Assembly (NCBI RefSeq): GCF_023823685.1
Contig: NZ_JAMXBF010000003.1
Coordinates: 620,001-684,000, forward strand
Origin: Pseudomonas subflava
GTDB lineage: Bacteria; Pseudomonadota; Gammaproteobacteria; Pseudomonadales; Pseudomonadaceae
Reading direction: 5' to 3'
Length of the DNA stretch: 64,000 nt
Position 1 is the first letter of the stretch. Each line of letters opens with the position of its first letter. Position numbers and translations under genes: made by a program. Shown in pieces: positions 13,081-22,114 of the stretch. The notes beneath the pieces are model-generated. The model ran no database searches. It was given only the letters and a program-made list of their open reading frames with translations, and was not told the origin of the DNA.

Positions 13081-13871
13081 GCCGCTGTGCCCTTCGAGTG
13101 TTGCTGCAGCCAGCCTTTGACGAACTGTTCGCGCTGGTCGAGATCGAGAATGCCCTCGCGGCTGGCTGCCTGTTGCGCGTGAACCAGATGACGCATCAGC
13201 GCTTCCTGCTTGTTCAGTCCGTAATCGCAGGGTTCGACATCCTTGCTGCTGTAGTAGCGCTCGGCGAGGCTCCAGGTTTGCAGCTGTACGACCTGAGTGC
13301 GTTCGAGGCGCAGGTTCGGCAGGGGCGATGGGAGTTTAGAGCTGCGTTGTAGGTGCCCGGCAAGCTGTTGTGCCTCGCCGTCGCGGTCCCGCCAGTGCCA
13401 GGCGATGACCGGCGCATGGAACCAGGCTTGCTGCGGGTTCAGTGCCTCGCTTACGGCAACAAACAGACGCGGGTCGTAGTAGCGCAATAGGCCGCTACTC
13501 CTGCCATCGTTCCATTCGGCCTGGGTGCAATGGCCTAGGTGAACTGAGAGCTCATGGAAATCCCACGGGCTGGTCAGCGCCAGCAAATGTTGGTTGCTGC
13601 GCGATGCATTTGCTAGATCGGTCAGCAGCTGCAGCTGCTGGGTATTGGCGTGATCGAGCCGCAGCAGCCAGGGGCCGCTTTGGGCAATCTGATGCTCGGG
13701 AGTGTGCTGCAGAATGGCGGATTGCAGGATGAGTTGTTCCAGCCTGGCAATACGATCGGTCAGGGGAAATTCCAGATTGGTGGTATCCACCAGCAGATCG
13801 AGATAAGGCAGTCGCGCCTGGGCCGCGCTGCGCTGCAGTTCACCAAGCCAGAGAGAAGTAGAGGTGATCAC
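13077..13871 (-). CDS. DUF4123 T6SS effector adaptor/chaperone
   Basis: 264 residues, matching the DUF4123 (Tap/TEC) family that loads a specific effector onto its VgrG. Visible family features are the N-terminal YLDLLVDTTNLEFPL strand-helix, GPWLLRLD, and HLGHCTQAEWNDGRSSGLLRYYDPRLF in the centre. There is no signal peptide and no membrane span, so it acts in the cytoplasm. It sits between vgrG (13-base gap) and the immunity/lipase genes, the usual order vgrG-tap-immunity-effector, which makes Tle1 its likely client. Confidence 0.87.
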   Translation of the reverse strand: MITSTSLWLGELQRSAAQARLPYLDLLVDTTNLEFPLTDRIARLEQLILQSAILQHTPEHQIAQSGPWLLRLDHANTQQLQLLTDLANASRSNQHLLALTSPWDFHELSVHLGHCTQAEWNDGRSSGLLRYYDPRLFVAVSEALNPQQAWFHAPVIAWHWRDRDGEAQQLAGHLQRSSKLPSPLPNLRLERTQVVQLQTWSLAERYYSSKDVEPCDYGLNKQEALMRHLVHAQQAASREGILDLDQREQFVKGWLQQHSKGTAA

Positions 13872-13884
13872 TATTTCCTACTCC

Positions 13885-16005
13885 TCACCGTGCAACCAGA
13901 ACTTGTGCTTTCGCCTGCGCTCGACGCAGGCATTCCTCGCAAACGGCTGGTGGCTTGTTCGGCATGCTCAACGGATTGAGCAAGGCCTGATCCAACAGAT
14001 TCCCCGCCTTGTCCTTGTCCGCCATCCCCGGCTGCAACGGCTGCTTGATGGAGATCCCGGTACCCGAACCCGGCGCGCCGCCGGCGTTGAGTTTGGCCAG
14101 GGGGCCGACCAGGGTGATGCCGCTGGGATCGAGTTTGATGAAGCTGCCGCCGGCCTTAAGGGTGAGTTCGACACCGGCTTCGATGACCATCTTCTGTCCG
14201 GCCTTGAGGTGGATCTCGCGGCCGGCTTTGGTCAGCTGGGCGGTGCCGAGCTTGATGTGCTGGTTCTGGGCGATGGTCAGGTGGTCTTCGGCCTTCACCT
14301 CCACTTTGCGCTCGGCGTGGGTGGTGTGGTGTTCCTCGGCTTTCAGCTCGGTGTAGCTGTTGGCTTCGACCCTGTCGTGGCGCTCGTGGCCGATGCGGAT
14401 CTTCTGATCGTGCTCGACGTTCTCGTCCCAGTCCTTCTGGGCATGGATGTAGATCTGCTCCTGGCCCTTGCGGTCTTCGATGCGCAGCTCGTTGTAGCCG
14501 CCACCGCCCGGACTGCTCAGGGTCTTGAACACCGTGCGGGTCTTGTTGGCTGGCAGGTCGTAGGGCACCACATGTTCCTTGTGGTACAGGCAGCCGGTGA
14601 CCAGCGGCTGGTCGGGATCGCCCTCAAGGAAAGTGACCAGCACCTCCATGCCGATGCGCGGGATGGCGATGCCGCCATAGCGGTCGCCGGCCCAGCTCGA
14701 ACTCACGCGCAGCCAGCAGCTGGTGGTGTCGTCGGCCTGGCCCTCGCGGTCCCAGTGGAACTGCACCTTCACCCGGCCGTACTGGTCGCAGTGGATTTCT
14801 TCACCCTTGGGCCCGGTGACTACGGCGCTCTGGCTGCCCAGTACCTTGGGTTTCGCATGGCGCAGGGCGGGGCGGTACAGCACGTCCCAGGGGGTGGCGC
14901 TGAAGCGGTTGCGGTAGCCCTGTTTGAAGTCGTCCGAGTTGGCGGATGCACCCTCACCCCCGGCCCCTCTCTCAGGGGGAGAGGGGAGGGAGCCGCCGAG
15001 GAAGCTGGTTACCGACTCCTCCAGCACTTGCGGCTGCTTGCCCTCGTGCAGCACCTCTTGCAGCAGCCAGAGGTCGTTCCATTCGCGGCGCGGGTGGTCG
15101 GAGATTTCCAGCAGGTGGCCGGTCACCAGGCGCGGCTGGTCGCTCTCGCCCTGGGCCAGCTGGTAGTCGGCGCGGTGGCGCTCCAGGGCGCGTTGCGACA
15201 GGTGCTTGCCGCGGGTGCGCTCGGTGTAGCGGCCGGGGTAGTCGTAGTCTTCCAGCTTGGGTTGGAAGTCGGCCTTGGCGCCGGTCTCCAGCAGCAGGCG
15301 TGGTTGCTCGAAGTCGTAGTCGCGACGGCTGACCTGGTTGGTGCGGGTGGCCAGGCGCAGGTTGAAGCGCTTGATCACCGGCTCGTCGGCCACCAGGCCG
15401 CTGTCCTGCACATAGGCGGTGGGCTGGCCGAGTTTGGGGAAGCCGGTCTGGTCGTCGCCGAATACCAGCACGTGGCCCTTGGCCGAGTGTTCGAAGTGGT
15501 AGTGCAGCCCCTCTTCCTCGCACAGGCGCTGGATGAAGTGCAGGTCGGTCTCGTCGTACTGCACGCAGTACTCGCGCTCGGGGTAGACAGTGGGGCCGAG
15601 CTGGAAGCGGTAGGCGCCGCCGAGGATGCCGTGTTCCTCCAAAACCTGCGCGATGATCTGCGGCACCGTGAGGTGCTGGTAGATACGCTGGTTGGTGCGA
15701 TAGCCGAGCCAGGTCAGCTTAGGGCTAAGGGTGAGGTGATAGCGGGTCAGGCGCTTGCCCGATTCGCCCTGGCCGACATCGTGGATCAGGCCGTGGATGC
15801 CGCTGCCGTCCGGGACGATGGCGAGGAAGGCCGGTTTGCCGAGCAGCTCGTCCAGATCCAGGTCGGGCTTCTCGCTGACCAGTTCCACCTCGAAGCGGTA
15901 GGGCTGGTCGAGGGCCTCGCGGCCGTTGAATTCGAGCACCTGCAGGTCGTGTTCGAGGCCTTCGAGATGCAGGCTGAAGTGGGTCTGGTTGGCGGGATTG
16001 AACAT
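13885..16005 (-). CDS. vgrG: T6SS spike protein VgrG (TssI)
   Basis: 706 residues. The N-terminal gp27-like part begins MFNPANQTHFSLHLEGLEHDLQVLEFNG and contains YCVQYDETDLHFIQRLCEEEGLHYHFEH; the gp5 OB-fold contains HCDQYGRVKVQFHWDREG and WAGDRYGGIAIPRIGMEVLV; the needle repeats (NELRIEDRKGQEQIYIHAQKDWDE) run into a DUF2345 end. The last 50 or so residues carry a CEECLRRAQ pair of cysteines and no enzymatic domain. The start was moved to the ATG at 16005 because it gives the family N-terminus. An in-frame insertion of a repetitive sequence lies at residues about 339-352. The gene follows stk1 after 25 bases. Confidence 0.95.
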   Translation of the reverse strand: MFNPANQTHFSLHLEGLEHDLQVLEFNGREALDQPYRFEVELVSEKPDLDLDELLGKPAFLAIVPDGSGIHGLIHDVGQGESGKRLTRYHLTLSPKLTWLGYRTNQRIYQHLTVPQIIAQVLEEHGILGGAYRFQLGPTVYPEREYCVQYDETDLHFIQRLCEEEGLHYHFEHSAKGHVLVFGDDQTGFPKLGQPTAYVQDSGLVADEPVIKRFNLRLATRTNQVSRRDYDFEQPRLLLETGAKADFQPKLEDYDYPGRYTERTRGKHLSQRALERHRADYQLAQGESDQPRLVTGHLLEISDHPRREWNDLWLLQEVLHEGKQPQVLEESVTSFLGGSLPSPPERGAGGEGASANSDDFKQGYRNRFSATPWDVLYRPALRHAKPKVLGSQSAVVTGPKGEEIHCDQYGRVKVQFHWDREGQADDTTSCWLRVSSSWAGDRYGGIAIPRIGMEVLVTFLEGDPDQPLVTGCLYHKEHVVPYDLPANKTRTVFKTLSSPGGGGYNELRIEDRKGQEQIYIHAQKDWDENVEHDQKIRIGHERHDRVEANSYTELKAEEHHTTHAERKVEVKAEDHLTIAQNQHIKLGTAQLTKAGREIHLKAGQKMVIEAGVELTLKAGGSFIKLDPSGITLVGPLAKLNAGGAPGSGTGISIKQPLQPGMADKDKAGNLLDQALLNPLSMPNKPPAVCEECLRRAQAKAQVLVAR
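14951..14990. repeat. Intergenic-type palindromic repeat inserted in frame inside vgrG
   Basis: A GA/CT-rich element with an 8-bp stem (CCCCTCTC 14964-14971 with GAGAGGGG 14979-14986) and a CCCTCACCCCCGGCC flank, the form of a repeat family usually found between genes in pseudomonads and xanthomonads. Here it is translated as SLPSPPERGAGGEG between the conserved segments LEESVTS and DDFKQGYRNRF. A related sequence occurs at about 59366-59405. Confidence 0.75.
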
Positions 16006-16030
16006 GCGATCGTCCTTGTCGGTAGGCCTG

Positions 16031-16990
16031 TCAGGCCGTGCGGCGCAGCCAGCGCGCGAGCAGCGAAGTGGTGGGGCGCTGGTTGCGGAAGGCACGCAGC
16101 AGGTCCGGCAGGGTGCTGCGCCGGGCCGGGTCGAATTCCAGCGCGGCGCGCAGTGCCGGCCACAGTGCGCGGGGCAGGTCCGCAGGGGCCGTCAGCGGCA
16201 GTTCCATTGCCAGCGCCTGTTTAGCACTTTGCCGGCGGAAAGGATGCTGGCCGCTGCACAGTTCGTAGATCACGCAGGCCACGGCATAGACGTCGGCGGC
16301 GGCGTTCAGGGTGGCGCCGTCGAGCAGTTCGGGGGCGGCGTAGCGTGGCGTCCAGGCGGCGAAGCGGCTGCGCGCCAGGCGCGGCAAGCCCTTGAGGAAG
16401 CCCTCGCGGGCCTGGCCGAGGCCGAAGTCGAACAGGCGGATGTCGTCGTCGCCGAGCATCAGGTTGCTCGGCTTGAGGTCGCCGTGCAGCACGCCCTGGT
16501 CGTGGGCGTAGCGCAGCGCTTCGAGCAGGCTGAGGGCGACCCGGTGTGCCTCGGGCCAGGGCAGGCCGCTGGGGTACTGGTGCAGTACGTGGTCGAGGGT
16601 GTTGCCCTTGAGCAGCTCCATGGTGATGAAGGCACGCTGGCAGGCCGGGTCCACCTCGAAGCTGTAGAAGCGCACCAGGTTGCGGTGGCTGAGCCGCGCG
16701 GTGAGGGCGAACTCGCTGTAGAGCAGGGCGCTGGCGTCCGGGTATTCGGCGAAGTCCTCACTGAGGGTCTTCAGCGCCACCCAGGGCTGCGGTTCGCCGA
16801 ACTGTTCGCGCAGCAGGTCGCGGGCACGGTACACCGCGCCCATGCCGCCGACGCCGAGCAGTCGCTCGATCTGGTAGCGGCCGCCGAGCAGCTCGGGCAG
16901 GTCCTTGGGCAACGGGCGGGCGACGCGCGCCGGGTTGGCGCCAGCCATCACCGTGAGGTCGGCGCTGACCACCTTGGCTTCCGCGTTCAT
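16031..16990 (-). CDS. stk1: T6SS-associated Ser/Thr protein kinase (Stk1/PpkA-like)
   Basis: 319 residues. A Hanks-type kinase domain with the glycine loop GVGGMGAVY (about 46-54), catalytic Lys74 in VALKTL, the catalytic loop HGDLKPSN (Asp171) and DFG at 188-190. HGD replaces the more common HRD, so it lacks the activation-loop arginine partner. There is no transmembrane or sensor domain, unlike P. aeruginosa PpkA of HSI-I, but as in HSI-II Stk1. The ATG overlaps the phosphatase stop (ATGA); the frame is open well upstream but only as a shadow of the phosphatase gene. It probably phosphorylates the FHA partner to switch the T6SS on. Confidence 0.9.
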   Translation of the reverse strand: MNAEAKVVSADLTVMAGANPARVARPLPKDLPELLGGRYQIERLLGVGGMGAVYRARDLLREQFGEPQPWVALKTLSEDFAEYPDASALLYSEFALTARLSHRNLVRFYSFEVDPACQRAFITMELLKGNTLDHVLHQYPSGLPWPEAHRVALSLLEALRYAHDQGVLHGDLKPSNLMLGDDDIRLFDFGLGQAREGFLKGLPRLARSRFAAWTPRYAAPELLDGATLNAAADVYAVACVIYELCSGQHPFRRQSAKQALAMELPLTAPADLPRALWPALRAALEFDPARRSTLPDLLRAFRNQRPTTSLLARWLRRTA

Positions 16991-17718
16991 CGGTTGATCA
17001 CCACGCCGCTCAGGTTGTCGCGGGCCGGGCCTTGCAGGGCCAGGTCGAACAGGCGCTGCAGGGCCAGCTGCGGGCTGGGGCGCAGCAGCGCGGCGGTCAT
17101 GTCGTCGTGGTCGAGGTCCTGGTAGAGACCGTCGCTGCACAGCAGGAACACATCGCCGGGCAGGCTCTCCAGTTCGAGGATGTCCAGCTGCAGTTCCTCG
17201 GCGGCGCCGATGGCCCGGGTCAGGGCATGGGCGCCGGGCTGGCGCGCGGCGTCCGCCGGGCTCATGCCGCGTTCCTCGACCAGTTGCTGCAGCAGTGAAT
17301 GGTCGCGGCTGAGCTGGAACAGCTGGCGCCCGCGCAGCAGGTAGCAGCGGCTGTCGCCGGCCCACACGCAGGCCACCCGGCTGCCCTCGGCGAGCAGCGC
17401 CACCACCGTGCTGCCAACCAGCAGGTCGGGGGTGGCCTCGGTCAGGGTCAGGCCCAGGCTGAGGTGGCGGTTGAGGCGGTGCAGGCAGCCGCGCAGGGCG
17501 TCCAGGCGGTCCTCGAAATCCAGGTCCGTGGGCAGCTCGGCCAGGCTCTCGACGATCAGGCGGCTGGCCAGATCGCCGGCCTGGTGCCCGCCCATGCCAT
17601 CGGCGACCACCCACAGGCCCTGCTGTGGCTGGTCGAGAAAGGCATCCTCGTTGCGCTCGCGCACCTTGCCGGTGTCGGTGCGCCCGGCGCTGGACCAGAG
17701 GCGTTGGGCGACCTTCAT
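16987..17718 (-). CDS. stp1: T6SS-associated PP2C-type protein phosphatase (Stp1/PppA-like)
   Basis: 243 residues. A PPM/PP2C fold with the metal-binding motifs RNEDAFLD, VVADGMGGHQAGDLAS, WAGDSRCYLLR and FLLCSDGLYQDLDHDDM. It reverses phosphorylation by the adjacent Stk1, the counterpart of PppA in the threonine-phosphorylation pathway. It is coupled at both ends: its start shares one base with the tssM stop (TGATG), and its stop overlaps the stk1 start by 4 bases. Confidence 0.92.
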   Translation of the reverse strand: MKVAQRLWSSAGRTDTGKVRERNEDAFLDQPQQGLWVVADGMGGHQAGDLASRLIVESLAELPTDLDFEDRLDALRGCLHRLNRHLSLGLTLTEATPDLLVGSTVVALLAEGSRVACVWAGDSRCYLLRGRQLFQLSRDHSLLQQLVEERGMSPADAARQPGAHALTRAIGAAEELQLDILELESLPGDVFLLCSDGLYQDLDHDDMTAALLRPSPQLALQRLFDLALQGPARDNLSGVVINR

Positions 17719-20700
17719 CAGAGGGTCGCCGGCAGCTTGAACTGGCGCAGCAGGCTGGCATCGAACGGGTTCGGCGAGCGCTGGCTGTGCAGCAGGTACT
17801 TGGCCTGCAGGCCGTCGAGGTTGGCCTTGAGCAGCAGCACGTCGCGACCGCTGTGTTGCTCCACCTTCATCATGTCGATCAGGCGGAACAGTGCCCAGGG
17901 CCCGCTGTTCTTCTCGATGCCGACGCGGCGGCCGCCCTGTTCTTCGAGGACCAGGCTGCTGCGCTCGCTCTCGCCCTCGGCCGGCCAGCGGAAGGCGGTG
18001 GCGATGATCGGGCCGTGGCGGTACTCCATCTGCTGGCCGCCGAAGCGGAAGTCGGCGCGGTTTAGGCTGTAGTCCAGGGCGAACGGCTCCAGCTTGAACA
18101 GCACCAGCGGCTCGGCCGGGTTCTCGGCGAAGAAGCTGCGGCGGATCACCTGGGTGCGGTTCATCTGGGTCAGGAACACCGGCGACAGCGGCAGGCCCTG
18201 GCCGTCCATGCGGCGCAGCTGGTACTCGCCGTCGCTGTCGCTGACGAAGTCCTTGAGGTAGCGATCGACGAAGGCGTCGGCCACGCCGTCGGCCTTGAAG
18301 AACTCGCGGAAATCGGCGATGGCCACGTCGCTGTCGCTCTTGGCGCTGAACGGATAGCGCTTGAACAGCGACTCCTTGTAGAAGGCGTACAGCTCGTTGC
18401 GGTAGCGCTTGTTCAGGTAGCCGTAGGCGTCGTTGAGCACCAGCTGCCAGCTGTCGTCGGCGATCAGCGTCAGCCAGTTGCCCACCGGTTGCGGCAGGCG
18501 CGCGGCGGTGCCGCGGACCTGGTTGATCGCATCCGGGCGACCGCCCATGCGCGCCTTGGCCAGTTCGAAGGCGGCCTGCTCCGGCGAGCTGGCGTGAGCC
18601 ATGCCGCTCAGTTGCAGCTGCAGGGCGTCCAGTGCCTGCAGGGTGGCGGCCAGTTCCGGGCCGGCGCCGCTGTTGTCGTCGAGCAGGCGGTGCAGCGGCT
18701 CGAAGCGTCGTTGCAGCGCACGGCGGGCGGTGTCCGGCAGGCTCTTGGCGATGGCGTCCAGGCCCTTGCCGGCCGCGGCGGCGGCCAGCTTGCCCTTCTT
18801 CCCGAGCTTGGCCTGGGCGGCCAGGTCATCGGTCTGGTCGGCGGCGGCCGGCAGGTCGAAGCGGGTGTTCTCTCGCACTTCCACCAGCACCTGCAGCAGC
18901 GGCGAGTTGGCCGCGGTCAGGGCAGTGAGCACGGTGATGCCCTGGGCGGTGTTGCCGATCGGCTCCAGGCTCAGCTGGGCGATGGCCTCGCCCCAGTAGT
19001 TGGCGTAGTCGCGGAAGTACAGCTGCTCCAGTTCCACCATCAGGCGGCCGAGGTCGCGGTCGCTGAGCTGGTTGCCTTCGCCCAGTACCCAGTTGTCTTC
19101 GAGGATGTCGCGCACCAGGCCGAGGCCCTGGGCGACGAAGAACTGCTGGTAGCCCTTCTGCGTATACAGGCCGGGGATGGCGTAGTCGCTACCGAGCAGC
19201 AATGGCGCCTGGGCACCGAGGGCCTGGGCGATGCGGTAGTCGGGCAGGCTGCGGGCCTGGTCGCGGAGCATGCGGTAGACCACGTTGGCCAGCGACTCGC
19301 TGCGCAGGATCTGACGGGCTTCGGCCACCAGGTCGTCGTTCAGCGGGTAGGCGCTGAACGGCTCGGCCAGCAGGCGCTGGAAGTGCGCGTTGAGACGCTT
19401 CTGGGTCGGCTCGTCGCCGGCGTAGCGCAGCGACCAGTCGGAGGCCAGCCAGTCCTGCAGGAAGGCCGGGTCGCGGCGCTCCTCCAGGTTGAGCATCAGG
19501 TAGGCGCGCAGGCTGCCGAGCAGCAGCTCGCGGTCGTCGCGGTTGGCGCGGATCTGCCCTTCCAGCTGACGTGCCACCCGTGGCAGCAGCTCGCTTTCCA
19601 GGCTGCGGCGATAGGCGGCATGCACCTGCGGCTGCACCTGCGGGCCCTGGTACAGGCCGCCGCGCTCCAGAAGGCTGGCGTCGCCGGTGCTGGGGAATAC
19701 CTGGGTGGCGGTGTAGCTGCCGTCGAGCAGCGGCAGGGCACGCTGGGCGTCGTCCTTGGCGCTGATGCCCTCGCCGTCGCGGCCCAGCTGCAGGGCCAGT
19801 TCGCGCAGCTGTTCCAGGCGGCCGTGGTTGGCCGAGTAGCTGGTGCCCCAGAGCAGGCCGAACAGCACCAGGCAGGCGGCGGCGCCGGCATACAGGCCGC
19901 GCTGACGCCAGTCGATGCGGCGCACTTCCTTGTCGTCCAGGCCGGCCAGTTCGGCCTCGGGGAAGATCACCCGGCTGAGCAGCTGGTTGATGAAACGCGC
20001 ACGGCCGCTGCGGTAGGTCGGCAGGCTGCTGCCGGCCAGGCCGAGGTTGCGGCCGATGCCGGTGGTGCTCGGGTCGAGCAGCTCCTGCAGCTGCGGCGCG
20101 CTGGTCAGGTAGAAGCCGCGTAGCTGGCTGGAGCGCTGGTAGCGGTTGCCGCTGAAGGCCAGTTCCACCAGCAGGCACAGGCGCTCGCCGAGCTGGCCGA
20201 GCTGGTGCGGGAAGTCGAGGATGCGGCCGCGGCGCTGGGTATCGCGCTCCTGGTGCAGGCGCATGATCACCTGGCTGTTGAGGCGGCGCAGCAGCTCTTC
20301 GAACTCCTGGCGCACCACGCTGGCGTCGGTGGCGCTCTGGCCCTTGCGGAAGCTGGTGCCGAGCACCTGGTCGCTCTCCTCGCGGCTCAGCTGGTCGAAG
20401 AACTCGTCGAAGCCGATGACCTTGTCGGCCTTGCTCAGCACCAGGTACACCGGCACTTCGGCGCGCAGCTCGGCGTGCAGTTCGTGCAGGCGCTGGCGGA
20501 TCTGGCGGGCCAAGTTTTCCAGTTCCAGTTCGCTGGCGTACAGCAGGGTGTCGACCGGGATGTTCACCAGCACGCCGTTCAGCGGGCGCGCGCGGCGCTT
20601 GCGCAGCAGGCTGAGCAGGGTGTGCCAGGCGCGGCTGTCCACCGCCACGTCGGGCTGGGTCAGGTAGCGGCCGGCGGTGTCCAGTAGCACGGCGTGGTCG

Positions 20701-21239
20701 GCGAAGTACCAGTCGCAGTAGCGGGTGCCGCCGACGTCCTTGGTCAGGCGGCGCTCGTCGCCCTTGTTCAGCGGGAAGTCCAGACCGGAGAAGTCCAGCA
20801 GGCTGGTCTTGCCGCTGCCCTCGGGGCCGAGCAGCAGGTACCAGGGCAGGTCGTTGCGCCACTTCTCGCTGCGCCCGCGGTACAGGCTGGAGGTCTTCAG
20901 GGTGCGCAGGGCCTGCTTGAAGCGGCCCTTGAGCTCCAGCTGCTCCTCGCTGATCAGGCCGTCGCGGCGCAGGCGTTCCTGGGCGTCGGCATCATCCGCC
21001 TCGGCCTTCTTGCGCACGTTGGCGCGCCAGCTGACGAACACGATGAACAGGCCCCAGGCGAGGAACAGCAGGCTGATACTGACCAGGCGGCTGGCCGCCG
21101 GCGCCCAGAACTTGGAGTCGGCCACCGCCAGCAGCGGGCCGACGAACCAGATCAGCAGGGCCAGCACCAGGACCAGGCACAGGCTCCAGACCCAGGTCTT
21201 GCGGACGAACGCCGCGGTTTTCTTGAGAAAGTCCTTCAT
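17718..21239 (-). CDS. tssM: T6SS membrane complex protein TssM (IcmF)
   Basis: 1173 residues. Two N-terminal transmembrane helices (about 16-38 and 50-70) and a third near residue 445 (AGAAACLVLFGLLWG) place the NTPase domain in the cytoplasm and the long C-terminal domain in the periplasm. The Walker A loop is intact (GPEGSGKT, about 138-145); not all TssM proteins keep it. TssM with TssL and TssJ forms the trans-envelope channel. It begins 6 bases after tssL, whose product is its direct partner. Confidence 0.96.
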   Translation of the reverse strand: MKDFLKKTAAFVRKTWVWSLCLVLVLALLIWFVGPLLAVADSKFWAPAASRLVSISLLFLAWGLFIVFVSWRANVRKKAEADDADAQERLRRDGLISEEQLELKGRFKQALRTLKTSSLYRGRSEKWRNDLPWYLLLGPEGSGKTSLLDFSGLDFPLNKGDERRLTKDVGGTRYCDWYFADHAVLLDTAGRYLTQPDVAVDSRAWHTLLSLLRKRRARPLNGVLVNIPVDTLLYASELELENLARQIRQRLHELHAELRAEVPVYLVLSKADKVIGFDEFFDQLSREESDQVLGTSFRKGQSATDASVVRQEFEELLRRLNSQVIMRLHQERDTQRRGRILDFPHQLGQLGERLCLLVELAFSGNRYQRSSQLRGFYLTSAPQLQELLDPSTTGIGRNLGLAGSSLPTYRSGRARFINQLLSRVIFPEAELAGLDDKEVRRIDWRQRGLYAGAAACLVLFGLLWGTSYSANHGRLEQLRELALQLGRDGEGISAKDDAQRALPLLDGSYTATQVFPSTGDASLLERGGLYQGPQVQPQVHAAYRRSLESELLPRVARQLEGQIRANRDDRELLLGSLRAYLMLNLEERRDPAFLQDWLASDWSLRYAGDEPTQKRLNAHFQRLLAEPFSAYPLNDDLVAEARQILRSESLANVVYRMLRDQARSLPDYRIAQALGAQAPLLLGSDYAIPGLYTQKGYQQFFVAQGLGLVRDILEDNWVLGEGNQLSDRDLGRLMVELEQLYFRDYANYWGEAIAQLSLEPIGNTAQGITVLTALTAANSPLLQVLVEVRENTRFDLPAAADQTDDLAAQAKLGKKGKLAAAAAGKGLDAIAKSLPDTARRALQRRFEPLHRLLDDNSGAGPELAATLQALDALQLQLSGMAHASSPEQAAFELAKARMGGRPDAINQVRGTAARLPQPVGNWLTLIADDSWQLVLNDAYGYLNKRYRNELYAFYKESLFKRYPFSAKSDSDVAIADFREFFKADGVADAFVDRYLKDFVSDSDGEYQLRRMDGQGLPLSPVFLTQMNRTQVIRRSFFAENPAEPLVLFKLEPFALDYSLNRADFRFGGQQMEYRHGPIIATAFRWPAEGESERSSLVLEEQGGRRVGIEKNSGPWALFRLIDMMKVEQHSGRDVLLLKANLDGLQAKYLLHSQRSPNPFDASLLRQFKLPATL

Positions 21240-21245
21240 CTCAGA

Positions 21246-22112
21246 TCATCCCTGATTGCTTTGTGCGGGGGCCGGAGCGACTTCGGCCGCCTGATAGGGT
21301 TGCAGCACGGTGCCGCGCTGCTCGTGCAGCACCCAGCTGAAGCCGGCGTAGAGCAGTGCCAGGCCGGCCACCGTGGCCACCGCCACCAGCCAGCCGGGGA
21401 CGATGCGCACCAGCCGCCGGCGGCCTTCCTTGAGGCCCTCCCAGTGCGGCGACAGCTCGCGCGGGATGTCGCCACGCAGCTGGCGGATCTGCCGGTACAG
21501 GCTGTCGCGGATCGCTTCGAGTTCGAGCATGCCGCGCGGTAGCACGCGGTACTTGCCCTCGAAGCCGAGCGACAGGCAGATGTACATCAGCTCGAGCATG
21601 GCCAGGTGCTTGACCGGGTTGCGCGACAGGTGCTCGAGCAGCTGGAAGAACTTCTCGCCGCCGAAGGTCTCGTTGTGGAAGGTCGACAGCAGGCTCATCT
21701 GCGACCAGGCACTCTCGTTGCCCCAGGGCGTGGTCACCACGGCCTCGTCGACCACGGTGCACAGCACGTAGCGCGCGGCCATCACCTGGCCGCCTTCCAC
21801 GCCTTCCTGCAGGGCGCGGTGCTCGAACAGCTTGATCGCCACATTGAGACGCTCGTTGAGCGCGTCGAAGTTCTCCGCGCTGGCGTGGGTCTTCAGCCGC
21901 ACCACTTCCGAGAGCAGCAGCGCGCTGGCAGCCACCAGCGGGTTGAAGCTGATGTTGAAGACTTCCGCCGGGCGCATGCGCGCGGCGTAGACCATGCGCT
22001 CTTCGAGCTGCTCGAAGCGCGGCGTGGCGAAGTCGGTGAGCGGCCCGCGCGGTGCGGCGCCTTCTCCCTGGCGGTTGAGGACGACGGTCTTGTCCTGTGC
22101 TTCCCTGATCAT
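21246..22112 (-). CDS. tssL: T6SS membrane complex protein TssL (DotU)
   Basis: 288 residues: a cytoplasmic helical DotU domain (FNPLVAASALLLSEVVRLK, YVLCTVVDEAVVTTPWG, SLGFEGKYRV) followed by one transmembrane helix near residues 240-262 (WLVAVATVAGLALLYAGF) and a short Pro/Ala-rich periplasmic tail. There is no peptidoglycan-binding OmpA domain, so anchoring to the cell wall must come from another protein. It starts 2 bases after tssK. Confidence 0.95.
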   Translation of the reverse strand: MIREAQDKTVVLNRQGEGAAPRGPLTDFATPRFEQLEERMVYAARMRPAEVFNISFNPLVAASALLLSEVVRLKTHASAENFDALNERLNVAIKLFEHRALQEGVEGGQVMAARYVLCTVVDEAVVTTPWGNESAWSQMSLLSTFHNETFGGEKFFQLLEHLSRNPVKHLAMLELMYICLSLGFEGKYRVLPRGMLELEAIRDSLYRQIRQLRGDIPRELSPHWEGLKEGRRRLVRIVPGWLVAVATVAGLALLYAGFSWVLHEQRGTVLQPYQAAEVAPAPAQSNQG

Positions 22113-22114
22113 GT

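Noticed and set aside
14941..15000. Frameshift or pseudogene in vgrG caused by the repeat
   Set aside because: The frame remains open through the element and conserved VgrG segments continue in the same frame on both sides.
13864..16224. A 786-codon plus-strand open frame opposite vgrG
   Set aside because: It is the antisense shadow of vgrG, without a ribosome site or recognisable domain.
16991..17761. A 257-residue N-terminal extension of the kinase gene
   Set aside because: The extension is Arg/Pro/Ala-rich and reads through stp1 in another phase; the ATG at 16990 overlapping the phosphatase stop is the natural start.
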